From contig CAJTMX010000022.1 in the NCBI GenBank assembly GCA_910577235.1, positions 1 through 64,000 on the forward strand: 64,000 bases of DNA, given 5' to 3'. The notes beneath the pieces are model-generated. The model saw only the letters and a list, made by a program, of their open reading frames with translations, was not told where the DNA came from and did no database searches. The DNA comes from an uncultured Acetatifactor sp. Lineage in GTDB: Bacteria; Bacillota; Clostridia; Lachnospirales; Lachnospiraceae. This document shows, in pieces, positions 17,993-26,786 of the stretch. The stretch's first letter is position 1. Every line of letters begins with the position of its first letter. Made by a program: the position numbers and the translations under genes.

Positions 17993-19375
17993 TCACCCCA
18001 GAGTCGCGGACATCATATCCCGTACCAGGGCCTGTACATCTTCCCTTGTTGCCCTGCCTTTAACCAGGGGATCATTCATAAACGCCTCTGTCACCGTTTC
18101 CACATCCCTATTGTCCCCCAGCGTTACCTGCATAATACGATTATGGTTCTCCAGATGAGGTAAAATAAGTTGGCGCACCGGATCGGGAACACTGCCTGCA
18201 AGCACCGGACGTATAGCATCCCTCTCAAATACTGCGTTGGTCTCCACCACCGCGTCCGGGGGAAGATTGGCAATCTGACCGCCTCTGTTGGGGATATTTA
18301 CATTGCTCACCACCCGCTCCAGGCCACAGAGCGCTTTGATCAGCAGAATACCTTCCTCTCCCGTGGGTTCCAGCTTTATTTCCTCCTCACCGCTCACCAG
18401 CCTGCGGCTGCGCGCCTTGCGCCTTTGCAGGTCTTCTTTTCTCCAGGCCACGGTTGTCAGCCCAAACTTCCAGTCCGCCACGGTCTGAGGGTCCTTCAGA
18501 TACAATTCTCCTGGCATAAACTCCGCCAGATGACGGTCTCCCGCCGCCGCGATCAGGCCGTAACGTCTGAACAGGTCCATTTTAACACGATGGGCGCAGG
18601 CAAATGTAGAGTTCATCCAATGGTTATCTTTTTCCTCAAAACCCTCCTCATAGTGGGTTTCCACATACCTTCTGTATACCGGGAACAAATCAATCCCCTT
18701 ATAGCCGGCATAGTCAAACCAGGTAAAATGATTGATCCCCAACACATTGACAAGGATATCCCGCCGGTCTATGGGGCCGCATCCCAATTCCCGCTCCGCG
18801 ATGGCCGCCAGAACCTTTTGGGTTCCAAACACCTCATGGCAGCAGCCAAAGGCTTTGATACCAGGAAATACCTGATACAGCGATTTTACACACAGGGACA
18901 TGGGATTGGTATAGTTGATGACCCAGGCCTGCGGACAGTATTTCCTAATGGCCTCTCCAAACTCCATGAACATCGGCAATGTGCGCAGAGCGCGTATCAT
19001 GCCTCCCGGCCCCGCCGTATCCCCTACAGACTGATAGATGCCAAGCCGCTCCGGCAAGTGTACATCCGTCTCCATCTCGTCAAAAGTTTTGGGCAGAATG
19101 GAAATCACCACAAAGTCCGCTCCCTCCAGTGCCTCCTGTAGCGTTGCCTTTACAGTATAATCCCATTTTCCGGGGACATCCTGCCGCTGTTTCAGACGGT
19201 TTCCGATAATCTCATTGGCTTTTGCCGCCTCCATGTCTATATCATACAGACATATCGTCCCGCTGACGCGGGAATCCATGGCAAGGTCTGTCATAAATGT
19301 CCAGGCCCATCCCCTGGAGCCGCCGCCTATAAATGCAATCCGAATATCCTCTGCCCTGTCCTCCTGATATCTCAT
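17993..19375 (-). CDS. lplD: GH4 family glycosidase, alpha-galacturonidase LplD-like
   Basis: This 460-residue cytoplasmic enzyme belongs to glycoside hydrolase family 4, which cleaves glycosides by an NAD+- and Mn2+-dependent oxidation-elimination route. The N-terminal Rossmann motif IAFIGGGSRGWAWTFMTDLA, the NYTNPMS segment, the metal-binding Cys/His in GCCHEVFGT, and GINHFTW are visible. Overall wording is closest to Bacillus subtilis LplD, an alpha-galacturonidase of pectin breakdown (VHLPERLGIYQSVGDTAGPG, PAAGDRHLAEF are shared from memory). RBS GGGAGGT precedes the ATG. It stands alone, not next to the lpl-like ABC genes at 53-57 kb. Alpha-glucosidase or alpha-galactosidase activity remains possible. 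Confidence 0.8.
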   Translation of the reverse strand: MRYQEDRAEDIRIAFIGGGSRGWAWTFMTDLAMDSRVSGTICLYDIDMEAAKANEIIGNRLKQRQDVPGKWDYTVKATLQEALEGADFVVISILPKTFDEMETDVHLPERLGIYQSVGDTAGPGGMIRALRTLPMFMEFGEAIRKYCPQAWVINYTNPMSLCVKSLYQVFPGIKAFGCCHEVFGTQKVLAAIAERELGCGPIDRRDILVNVLGINHFTWFDYAGYKGIDLFPVYRRYVETHYEEGFEEKDNHWMNSTFACAHRVKMDLFRRYGLIAAAGDRHLAEFMPGELYLKDPQTVADWKFGLTTVAWRKEDLQRRKARSRRLVSGEEEIKLEPTGEEGILLIKALCGLERVVSNVNIPNRGGQIANLPPDAVVETNAVFERDAIRPVLAGSVPDPVRQLILPHLENHNRIMQVTLGDNRDVETVTEAFMNDPLVKGRATREDVQALVRDMMSATLG

Positions 19376-19513
19376 CTTCTCTTACCTCCCTGCCATGGCC
19401 TGCCATTTTTTCTGACACCCAATGGGCGAGAGGCGCGGATCATCCGGAGAATGACCGCACCTCTTACACATGTTAATATTTTCTGCCCTGTAAGCAGAAC
19501 TTCCGTCTAAAGA

Positions 19514-20758
19514 TTAAAGTATACGCCGCACAGCAAGGATGGTCCGGTAGTTGGCGTTACCCACCTTGATACCTGTTCTCTGAGTACTGGCATGTACGAT
19601 CTTGCCGCCGCCTATGTACAGAGCCACATGCCCTTCATAGCAGATCAGGTCTCCGGGCTGGGCCTCGCTGTAGTCCACGGCGCGTCCGGCACTTCTCTGT
19701 GAATAGGAGGTCCGGGAAATGTCATAACCATAATCCATATACACACGGTAGGTAAAGCCGGAGCAATCTGCCCCTTGCGTAAGGCTGGTGCCTCCCGCCA
19801 CATAGGGATTACCCACAAACTGTAGGGCATACTTAGCAATCTGCTTGCCCTTATCGCTTCCTGCCGCATTATCTACATAGGAGCTGTAATTGGTATTGTT
19901 CGTAACCTGGGGAGGGTTCTTGGCCGCCGCAGCCAGCGCCGCCTGACGGCGTCTCTCTGCCTCTTTTTTGCGTTCCTCCTCCTTCAGCTTTTTCAGCTGG
20001 TTCCTCTCCTGCTGCAGCAGAGCCTTGGTCGCCGCGGCTTCCTGTCTGGCCCTGGCGATCTGTGTTGCAAAATTGTCGGACTGTTCCTGAAGCTTGGCCA
20101 CCAGCTCATCGCAATATTCCTTCTGCGTCTCCATCTCCGCCTTGTCGTTCTCGAGACCCTCTCTGTCGGCCTCCAGCGCAGCTTTATCAGCCTCCAACTT
20201 CTCCCAAAGATCATGCACTTCCTTACGGGTGGCCTCATACTGGTCCAGCATCTGCTGGTTGTAGGCGCTGACGCTCTCCGCATAGGTGACTCTGTTGAGC
20301 ATATCGCTGAAACTGGAATTGTTCAGCAACATATTCATCCAGGTTTCCTCACCCGTCTCATACATAAACTGAATCTGCAGCGCCATGGCGGCAGCTTGAT
20401 CCTCCTCACGCTGCAAAGCCTCCTCATAAGCCTGCTGGGTCAGCACGATATCCTCCTCTTTCTGGGCGATATCCCTCTTTTTCTGGGCAATATCCTCCTC
20501 CAGGATATCGATGCTGGCCAGGATATTGATGATCTCCGCATTCAGATCCTCCATCTGTTCCTCCAACAGGTCCTGCTGATCTTCCATATCGGAAATATTG
20601 CCGTTGATCTCATCCAACTGATTCTGGGTGTTTTCAATGGCATTCTCCACATCCTTAATGGTTGTAGCCCAGGTTTCCATCGTGGCTCCTGACAGAGTAG
20701 CCAGCAGTAACGCCGCCACCGTCACGGTTATCATACACTTTTTCACTCCGGACCTCAT
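19514..20758 (-). CDS. secreted NlpC/P60 peptidoglycan endopeptidase with coiled-coil
   Basis: This 414-residue exported cell-wall hydrolase resembles PcsB/CwlO. A signal peptide (residues about 1-31) is followed by a long coiled coil (about 35-270, heptad-rich with EDQQDLLEEQMEDLNAEI) and a C-terminal NlpC/P60 domain (about 300-414). Catalytic Cys is in GADCSGFTYRVYMDYG, His in GHVALYIGGGKIVHAS. The family cuts D-Glu-diaminopimelate links in stem peptides for cell separation; in PcsB-type proteins the coiled coil docks on FtsEX. It lies 41 bp downstream of asnS on the same strand. Confidence 0.9.
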   Translation of the reverse strand: MRSGVKKCMITVTVAALLLATLSGATMETWATTIKDVENAIENTQNQLDEINGNISDMEDQQDLLEEQMEDLNAEIINILASIDILEEDIAQKKRDIAQKEEDIVLTQQAYEEALQREEDQAAAMALQIQFMYETGEETWMNMLLNNSSFSDMLNRVTYAESVSAYNQQMLDQYEATRKEVHDLWEKLEADKAALEADREGLENDKAEMETQKEYCDELVAKLQEQSDNFATQIARARQEAAATKALLQQERNQLKKLKEEERKKEAERRRQAALAAAAKNPPQVTNNTNYSSYVDNAAGSDKGKQIAKYALQFVGNPYVAGGTSLTQGADCSGFTYRVYMDYGYDISRTSYSQRSAGRAVDYSEAQPGDLICYEGHVALYIGGGKIVHASTQRTGIKVGNANYRTILAVRRIL

Positions 20759-20799
20759 CCTTACACAAGCTCCTTTCCTCTTCCGATCCTCTCAGGCAA

Positions 20800-22191
20800 T
20801 CACAGTTCGCAGTTATTAACTGTTCTGGGGAACGGGATCACGTCTCGGATGTTGCCCATACCCGTGAGGTACATGACGCATCTCTCAAATCCCAATCCGA
20901 ATCCGGCATGCCGGGCGGAACCGTAGCGGCGCAGATCCAGATAAAAACCGTAATCCTCCTTGTTGAGGCCCATCTCCTCCATGCGGCGCTCCAGTACCTC
21001 AAGCTGATCCTCACGCTGGCTGCCGCCGATGATCTCCCCGATACCGGGCACCAGACAGTCCATCGCCGCCACGGTCTTGCCATCCTCGTTGAGTTTCATA
21101 TAAAACGCCTTTATCTCCTTGGGATAATCCGTCACAAATACCGGGCGCTTGAATTCCTGCTCCGTCAGATATCTCTCATGCTCTGTCTGGAGATCGCATC
21201 CCCAGAATACCTTATAGTCAAATTGGTCGTTATGTTTCTCCAATATCTCAATGGCCTGGGTATAGGTCACATGCGCAAAATCGGAGTTCACCACATGCTC
21301 AAGCCGTTCGAGCAGCCCCTTATCCACGAACTGGTTAAAGAACGCCATCTCCTCCGGCGCGTTCTCCAAAACATAGCGAATAATGTATTTCAGCATGCTT
21401 TCCGCAAGCATCATATCATCCTTCAGATCGGCAAAAGCCATCTCCGGCTCGATCATCCAGAATTCCGCCGCATGCCGTGTGGTGTTGGAATTCTCCGCCC
21501 GGAAAGTAGGACCAAAGGTATAGATATTCTTAAAAGCCATGGCAAAAGTCTCGCCGTTGAGCTGGCCGCTCACCGTCAGGTTGGTAGGCTTTCCAAAGAA
21601 ATCCTGCCCAAAGTCAATGTCGCCCTCCGCAGTCTTGGGTACGTCCTTAAGGTCCAGAGTCGTCACCTGGAACATCTCTCCCGCTCCCTCGCAGTCACTG
21701 CCGGTGATCAGCGGCGTATGCACATACACAAAACCTCTCTCCTGAAAGAAACTGTGGATCGCATAGGCGATGAGAGACCGCACCCTGAACACCGCCTGAA
21801 AAGTGTTGGTACGGGGGCGCAAATGAGAGATCGTGCGCAGATATTCAAAGCTGTGACGCTTTTTCTGAAGGGGATAATCCGCTCCGGAGGGGCCTTCCAC
21901 CGTCACCTCGGCCGCCTGCATCTCAAAAGGCTGCTTAGCGTCCGGCGTGAGCACGATCGTACCCCGGATGATCAGCGCCGCACCCACATTCACCTTGCAG
22001 AGTTCTGCGAAATTATCCAATTTTTCTCCGTATACTACCTGTAGTGGCTCAAAAAAAGTACCGTCGTTAATCACAAGGAAACCAAAGTTCTTGGAATCAC
22101 GGTTGTTCCTGACCCAGCCGCCCACTGTGATCTCTTTGTCCGCATAGTCCGCCGGACTGCGGTAAATTGCCTTGATTTCTGTTAACTCCAT
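20800..22191 (-). CDS. asnS: asparaginyl-tRNA synthetase
   Basis: This 463-residue class II aminoacyl-tRNA synthetase charges tRNA-Asn. The N-terminal OB fold (ITVGGWVRNNRDSKNFGFLV) is followed by the catalytic core: motif 2 region FGPTFRAENSNTTRHAAEFW and motif 3 GFGLGFERCVMYLTGMGNIR with the terminal DVIPFPRT typical of AsnRS. The ATG at 22191 has a GGAGGAG RBS and gives the standard family start; an upstream extension of 50 codons reads through the structured leader and is not used. The leader 22200-22332 contains nested hairpins and a dispersed 30-bp repeat, possibly a control element. Confidence 0.95.
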   Translation of the reverse strand: MELTEIKAIYRSPADYADKEITVGGWVRNNRDSKNFGFLVINDGTFFEPLQVVYGEKLDNFAELCKVNVGAALIIRGTIVLTPDAKQPFEMQAAEVTVEGPSGADYPLQKKRHSFEYLRTISHLRPRTNTFQAVFRVRSLIAYAIHSFFQERGFVYVHTPLITGSDCEGAGEMFQVTTLDLKDVPKTAEGDIDFGQDFFGKPTNLTVSGQLNGETFAMAFKNIYTFGPTFRAENSNTTRHAAEFWMIEPEMAFADLKDDMMLAESMLKYIIRYVLENAPEEMAFFNQFVDKGLLERLEHVVNSDFAHVTYTQAIEILEKHNDQFDYKVFWGCDLQTEHERYLTEQEFKRPVFVTDYPKEIKAFYMKLNEDGKTVAAMDCLVPGIGEIIGGSQREDQLEVLERRMEEMGLNKEDYGFYLDLRRYGSARHAGFGLGFERCVMYLTGMGNIRDVIPFPRTVNNCEL

Positions 22192-22199
22192 GATTATTC

Positions 22200-22332
22200 T
22201 CCTCCTAAATATATGTTCCGCATACCCCCTATTTCCGAAAATACATCCTTTCCATAACACGGCCGGTATGTATTTCGGGCTCTGTTTAGGCGTATGCTGT
22301 TTTAGAGGTTCGTCGGAACCTCCCTTCCGCAT
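22200..22332 (-). promoter_or_regulatory. structured leader of asnS with dispersed 30-bp repeat
   Basis: Reading on the minus strand, a 30-bp repeat at 22332-22303 contains the hairpin AGGTTC/GAACCT. It is followed by a two-part nested hairpin: the outer stem GCATACGCC (22297-22289) pairs with GGGGGTATGC (about 22229-22220), and the inner stem CCGAAATACAT pairs with ATGTATTTTCGG. A second ATGCGGAA tail and the AGGAGG RBS then follow. The 30-bp unit is 27/30 identical to one in the leader at 25425-25454. It is not a recognisable T-box. Confidence 0.5.
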
Positions 22333-22337
22333 TGTCC

Positions 22338-23384
22338 TCAATATTCCGTGATCTGTGCATTCTGTGTCAGGAATTCCAGCACTTTTTCAAACATGAAATA
22401 TTCTCTGTATTCCTCCCTGTCCAACTCTCCCAGAAATTCCTCCACAGACGCGTAGCCTCCCTGCGCCGCGTACTGCTCCAGTGTCTCCTGTAGTTCCTCA
22501 TCGGATATATTCAGATTTTCCGCGTTTGCCACCGCCTGAAAGGCCAGACTCTGCTTGGCCGCCTCCTGCGCGTACTGATCCAAAAAGGTCTCCGCGTCCA
22601 TCCCATAATTGTACATGCAATACGTATTGATATCCACTCCCTGAGCGGCGCAGTCCGCCTCCATGCCTTCCCGTACATTGTCCCGGTATCTCTGCACCAC
22701 CGCCTCGGGAATCTCCTGGAACACACAGCCTGCTACCAGATTATCCACCACTTTGCTCTCCAATGTCCTCTGATAAGTACTCCGCGCGTTGCTCTCCAGA
22801 TAATCACGCACAAACTGCCGCATTTCCTCCACTGTGTTGATATCGTCAATCCCCAGCCTCGCCACAACTTCGTCACTATATTCGGTAGGATAAATAAAGT
22901 TCACGGTTACGGTAAATACCACAGCCTGTCCTGCCAGCTCCGCGTTGCCGTAATTCTCCGGAAATAATAGCTCCAGATCTCTGGTTTCTCCGGGCGCAGC
23001 TCCGATCAGTCCGTCCTCGAACCCCGGAATGAAATGTCCGGAGCCTATCTCCAACTGCGCGCCGCTGTCTGTACCGCCCGCAAAGGCCACGCCGTCCTTC
23101 TTTCCCTCATAGTCGATATTGACGGTATCTCCCGCAACCACCTGGCGGTCCGTAATACCCATATCCGGTGTGACACTGTCCAGATACAAGGCCTTAAACA
23201 ATTCTTCTATCTGCGCCTCATCCACATCAGCGGACGGCAGCTGCGCGGGAAGTCCCGTATATTCCCCCAGCGTCACATATTTTTCCACTTTCATATCCTG
23301 CAGAGCGCCAGACTCTTTGCCGCAGCCGCCCAGCATAGCAACTGCCAGCAACGCAGTCAGCAAGATCACTATCCTCTTACTCAT
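22338..23384 (-). CDS. extracellular trigger-factor-like FKBP foldase lipoprotein
   Basis: This 348-residue lipoprotein (lipobox LGGC near residues 18-21) contains an FKBP-type peptidyl-prolyl isomerase domain at about 85-180 (GDTVNIDYEGKKDGVAFAGG, GSGHFIPGFEDGLIGAAPGE) and a helical C-terminal chaperone region like that of trigger factor (VEEMRQFVRDYLE, EAVVQRYRDNVREGM). It lacks the N-terminal ribosome-binding domain, so it is best read as a surface foldase analogous to PrsA rather than as Tig. Start 23384 has AAGGAGG upstream; a longer frame to 23561 has no RBS. It is followed by asnS after the structured leader. Confidence 0.85.
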   Translation of the reverse strand: MSKRIVILLTALLAVAMLGGCGKESGALQDMKVEKYVTLGEYTGLPAQLPSADVDEAQIEELFKALYLDSVTPDMGITDRQVVAGDTVNIDYEGKKDGVAFAGGTDSGAQLEIGSGHFIPGFEDGLIGAAPGETRDLELLFPENYGNAELAGQAVVFTVTVNFIYPTEYSDEVVARLGIDDINTVEEMRQFVRDYLESNARSTYQRTLESKVVDNLVAGCVFQEIPEAVVQRYRDNVREGMEADCAAQGVDINTYCMYNYGMDAETFLDQYAQEAAKQSLAFQAVANAENLNISDEELQETLEQYAAQGGYASVEEFLGELDREEYREYFMFEKVLEFLTQNAQITEY

Positions 23385-23614
23385 AATTTCCTCCTTAAAA
23401 AGATCTTCAATTCTTGAGATCCCGTATTCCGCCACATCCCTCGGCACTGCCGCGCGAAAATACCGTCCTGTCACAGACATCCATAAATGCACAACACATC
23501 GATAGAACTCCGCTTTTTTAACATAGACCGTTTGAGCGGAACATTTTATCCATTCTACCACAATTCAGCTATCAGTAAAAGCCTTACTTTCAAAATAAAT
23601 TATTAAAAAAATAT

Positions 23615-25114
23615 TTATAACAGAGGCGACAGGAGCCTGCACACCTGCTCTTTCAGACGGATCTTCAGATTGCGGCTGGCATAGGACTCCTTGGTGATCT
23701 GGGAACAGTGTTCCAGATCCCGCTCAAACAGAGCCGTCATCTCCCCTGCCTTGCCGGTGTCATAAATCACTGCGTTCACCTCAAAATTCAGGGAAAAACT
23801 TCGGATATCCATATTGGCCGTGCCATAGCACAGCACTTCGTCATCCACCACCAGTCCCTTGCTGTGCAGAAAACCGTTGTCGTAGGTATAACAGCTGGCG
23901 CCCGCCATCACCAGATCCCCCACATAGGAATAGGTTGCCCAATAGACAAAGGGATGGTCCGGCTTACAGGGGATCATGACCCGCACCTCCACGCCGGAGC
24001 GGATGGCGATGAGCAGGGCGCTCATCATGGACTCATCCGGGATAAAATAAGGGGTCTGTATACTGATCCTGCGCTTGGCCCTGTGGATCAGATGCAGGTA
24101 GTTGTCCCGTATCTGCTTGAGCGTATTGTCTGGCCCGCTGCTGATGATCTGCACTTTACAGCCTCCTCCCGCGCCGGGCTGCGGCTCCTCCAGATACCGT
24201 CCGGCGCTGAACAGATTCTGCCCGGAGGCGTAATTCCAGTCCAGGATAAAGCGTAGCTGCAAACCGAATACAGCGCCCCCCGATATCCGCAGATGAGTGT
24301 CCCGCCAGTAACCGAATCTCTCATCCAGCCCCAGATATTCCTTGCCCACGTTAAAACCGCCCACGTACCCTACTTTGTTATCAATCACCACGATCTTGCG
24401 GTGATTGCGGTAATTGATACGCAGTTGAAGTCTGCCCAACAGCGCCGGAAAAAATTCAGCCGTCTGGATGCCCCAGCTGTTAAGCTGTTTCCAGAACCTG
24501 TTCTTCACTGTGCGGCATCCCATACTGTCAAACAGAATACGCACTTCCACACCCTCTGCCGCCTTCTCTCTGAGCACATCTATTATACGCTGAAACAGCA
24601 CGTCATTTTTAATAATATAATACTCTATATGAATGAATTCGGTGGCCCGCCGCATATCTTCGATCAGCGCGTCAAATTTGGCGTTGCCATCGGTATAGAT
24701 ATCGATCTCGTTATCGCTGGTCAGCACTGCGCCGGAGCTCTCCAGATTGTACATGATCAGATCCGCATACCTGTCGATATCCTCATCCGTCTCCCCCAGG
24801 CGGCGGCTCAACAGGCGGTGTTCCTGCCCCCGCACCTCCTCGTTCAGCCGGTCCTCCACTTCTTTCATACGGAACATTTTCCGCTTGTGCATATCCGTTC
24901 CCAGCAGCAGATAAAACAGAAACCCCAAAAAAGGAATAAAGTACAGCAGCAAAAGCCAGGCCCATACGCTCCTGGGCTCCTTCCGTTCAAAAAAGATGAT
25001 GATGATCGCGAACAACATATTCCACAGAATCAAATGGCCTGTCAGATAACCGGCTAACATCTGTATATTACTCCATAAATTTTCCATACTGGTCCCCATA
25101 AATATCTCAGGCAT
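23615..25114 (-). CDS. cls: cardiolipin synthase, phospholipase D family
   Basis: This 499-residue membrane enzyme joins phosphatidylglycerol molecules into cardiolipin. Two N-terminal membrane helices (about residues 15-75, WAWLLLLYFIPFLGFLFYLL) precede two PLD domains with HxK motifs: NHRKIVVIDNKVGYVGGFNVG (about 245-265) and HSKGLVVDDEVLCYGTANMD (about 420-440). The start could be the ATG at 25114 or, more likely, the ATG at 25087, which has GGGGA a few bases upstream. Transcription diverges from the small membrane protein gene at 25474. Confidence 0.92.
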   Translation of the reverse strand: MPEIFMGTSMENLWSNIQMLAGYLTGHLILWNMLFAIIIIFFERKEPRSVWAWLLLLYFIPFLGFLFYLLLGTDMHKRKMFRMKEVEDRLNEEVRGQEHRLLSRRLGETDEDIDRYADLIMYNLESSGAVLTSDNEIDIYTDGNAKFDALIEDMRRATEFIHIEYYIIKNDVLFQRIIDVLREKAAEGVEVRILFDSMGCRTVKNRFWKQLNSWGIQTAEFFPALLGRLQLRINYRNHRKIVVIDNKVGYVGGFNVGKEYLGLDERFGYWRDTHLRISGGAVFGLQLRFILDWNYASGQNLFSAGRYLEEPQPGAGGGCKVQIISSGPDNTLKQIRDNYLHLIHRAKRRISIQTPYFIPDESMMSALLIAIRSGVEVRVMIPCKPDHPFVYWATYSYVGDLVMAGASCYTYDNGFLHSKGLVVDDEVLCYGTANMDIRSFSLNFEVNAVIYDTGKAGEMTALFERDLEHCSQITKESYASRNLKIRLKEQVCRLLSPLL

Positions 25115-25339
25115 TACTTGAGATACCGCTCAACGATTCTGCTCAAATAAAGAGTTTCTCCCTGCAAAACTCAGGCGGCACCCAAGTCCTCCGATAGAGT
25201 GGTATGTGATACCGTTTCACAGACAGTATAACATACTTTCCCACGAAAATCTCTAAAATTATAATAAAGATGCGGAAATCCCGGTTGATTTCGTTTTGAG
25301 GGCATGGTACAATAACTAATATGCTGAATTCCAGCTTTA

Positions 25340-25454
25340 GCATGTTCCCTGCCGGCGCACGGATACCCGTGGAGACATTAAAATGCCCCACATACAACGC
25401 CGGAATTGTGTGCCGGCTGGGAACATGCGGAATGAAGGTTCTGACGAACCTCTA
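25340..25454 (+). promoter_or_regulatory. structured leader with 21-bp inverted repeat and dispersed 30-bp repeat
   Basis: A 21-bp stem, GCATGTTCCC...CGCAC at 25340-25360, pairs with 25408-25428 with three mismatches around a 47-base loop. Directly after it comes a 30-bp unit (25425-25454) with the AGGTTC/GAACCT hairpin, 27/30 identical to the unit in the asnS leader at 22303-22332, and then the AGGAGG of the next gene. Confidence 0.5.
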
Positions 25455-25473
25455 TTATTAGGAGGATATATCC

Positions 25474-25950
25474 GTGAAAACATATCAAATTGTTATTTTA
25501 GTGGTGCTTTTGATACTTATCGCCGTGGTGATACTCCTGTATTTTCTCGGGAAAAAGGCCCAGAAAAAGCAGGCCGAGCAGCAGGAGATGCTGGAGCAGA
25601 ACAAGCAGACCCTCTCCATGCTGATCATAGACAAAAAACGAATGAAGATAAAGGATTCCGGCCTGCCGCAGATGGTCATAGACCAGACACCCAAACTGAT
25701 GCGGAACTCTAAGATGCCCATTATCAAAGCAAAAATCGGTCCCCAGATCATGTCCCTGATCTGCGATGAAAAGATTTTTGATAATGTACCAGTGAAAAAG
25801 GAAGTAAAAGCCATAGTCAGCGGAATCTATGTGTTGGATGTGAAGGGGCTGCATGGAAAAACCGAACAAAAACCCGCAAAAAAGAAGGGATTCTTTAAGA
25901 GAATGTGGGAGACGGCTCAGGAGAAAGCCGGAGCCAAACCGTTAAAGTAA
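25474..25950 (+). CDS. uncharacterised membrane-anchored protein
   Basis: I do not recognise a named family. This 158-residue protein has one N-terminal membrane helix (residues about 5-26, IVILVVLLILIAVVILLYFL), a short charged coiled region, a folded section at about 45-125 (MLIIDKKRMKIKDSGLPQMV; VKAIVSGIYVLDVKGLHGK) and a very basic C-terminus. The predicted topology is a single anchor with a cytoplasmic domain. The start is GTG at 25474 with AGGAGG ten bases upstream. Its leader carries the conserved hairpin element described at 25340-25454. Confidence 0.75.
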   Translation: MKTYQIVILVVLLILIAVVILLYFLGKKAQKKQAEQQEMLEQNKQTLSMLIIDKKRMKIKDSGLPQMVIDQTPKLMRNSKMPIIKAKIGPQIMSLICDEKIFDNVPVKKEVKAIVSGIYVLDVKGLHGKTEQKPAKKKGFFKRMWETAQEKAGAKPLK

Positions 25951-25951
25951 G

Positions 25952-26413
25952 TTACGACAACTCTCTGACATGTATCTCCATTCGATTGCCGGAGATCACC
26001 TGTTCATCCTGTTTTATATCATATTCCAGGAGCAGAAAAATACTTCCCTGCTCCTCTCGGATATCCAGCCTGTATGTATGGATATCCAACAGCAAATCCC
26101 CATAGGGGGTACGATAAATATCACGGCGGCATTTCCCCGGTTCAAATACCATGCGGGATGCCGCTTTTCCTTTTTTATGCTGCTCCAAAACAGCAGCTTT
26201 CCACTTAAGCATTACCCTGTATGGCTCCTCCCAGCCCTCCGGCTGTTCTTCATACAGACAATAGTGTGTATCCCCCTTTTGAAAATGATCGCCCCGGACC
26301 CTGTACTCCATCCGTTGGCACAGAGGGCTGTCCCAGGACGGCGTTTCCTCTCCTTCTGATACTGTGGGCTTGAATATGCTTTTAATACTTATCTCTACTC
26401 TTCCTTTGTTCAA
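25952..26413 (-). CDS. DUF1934 (YwiB-like) beta-barrel protein
   Basis: This protein of about 153 residues belongs to DUF1934 (Bacillus YwiB), a small calycin-like beta barrel of unknown function often encoded between murI and argS. Family features are YCLYEEQPEG and the closing FEPGKCRRDIYRTPYGDLLL, then YDIKQDEQVISGNRMEIHV. The start is uncertain: TTG at 26413 has GAGGT 8 bases upstream and gives a usual length; an alternative TTG at 26440 lies inside the last CRISPR-like repeat. Its normal neighbour murI is now separated from it by the decayed array, so its original start region may have been replaced. Confidence 0.75.
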   Translation of the reverse strand: MNKGRVEISIKSIFKPTVSEGEETPSWDSPLCQRMEYRVRGDHFQKGDTHYCLYEEQPEGWEEPYRVMLKWKAAVLEQHKKGKAASRMVFEPGKCRRDIYRTPYGDLLLDIHTYRLDIREEQGSIFLLLEYDIKQDEQVISGNRMEIHVRELS

Positions 26414-26433
26414 TCTATACCTCGCGCTATATA

Positions 26434-26654
26434 CTCTCAATCTACGCTCCCCAAGGGGTGACTTGCTATCGTTATAGTACCCTACATCGGCCTTAGCCTT
26501 TCAATCCACACTCCCTCAAGGAGAGTGACTGTCTTTCCAGTTCACAGTTCCTTTCCGCCCGTGCTTTCAATCCGCACTCCCCCAAGGGGAGAGTGACCGG
26601 AATCCCAGGCCGTGACGATGCTTTCCATATCAATCTACGCTCCCACAAGGGACC
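26434..26654. CRISPR. decayed CRISPR array, type I-C-like repeats
   Basis: Four degenerate copies of a 31-33-nt repeat of the form TTTCAATCCACACTCCC...GAGAGTGAC start near 26434, 26499, 26565 and 26628. The distances between equivalent bases are 64, 66 and 63. Spacers of 30-35 nt between them are all different. The consensus matches the Clostridial type I-C repeat (complement ending GGATTGAAAT), including its short palindrome CTCCC/GGGAG. Every copy differs by several bases and the last ends early, and no cas gene is in the window, so the array should be inactive. Confidence 0.75.
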
Positions 26655-26786
26655 GTTGATCATATCAGTATCGGCAATTCGGCGTGCCTGACGTGCTGGC
26701 CAAAGCTGTATCGCGTAATAAATTGGTCTCTAAAAGGGAGAACGGCGATACGGCAGCATCCTTAGATGGCCGCAATGCGCTACGGA

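Noticed and set aside
22200..22332. T-box riboswitch for asnS
   Set aside because: Hairpins are present, but I could not find the conserved T-box sequence or a terminator/antiterminator pair with a U run before the start.
22192..22341. N-terminal extension of AsnRS
   Set aside because: The extension translates the structured leader; the internal ATG at 22191 has a strong RBS and matches the usual family start.
25340..25460. Intrinsic terminator from the 21-bp inverted repeat
   Set aside because: There is no T run after the stem; it is followed by the 30-bp repeat and the RBS.
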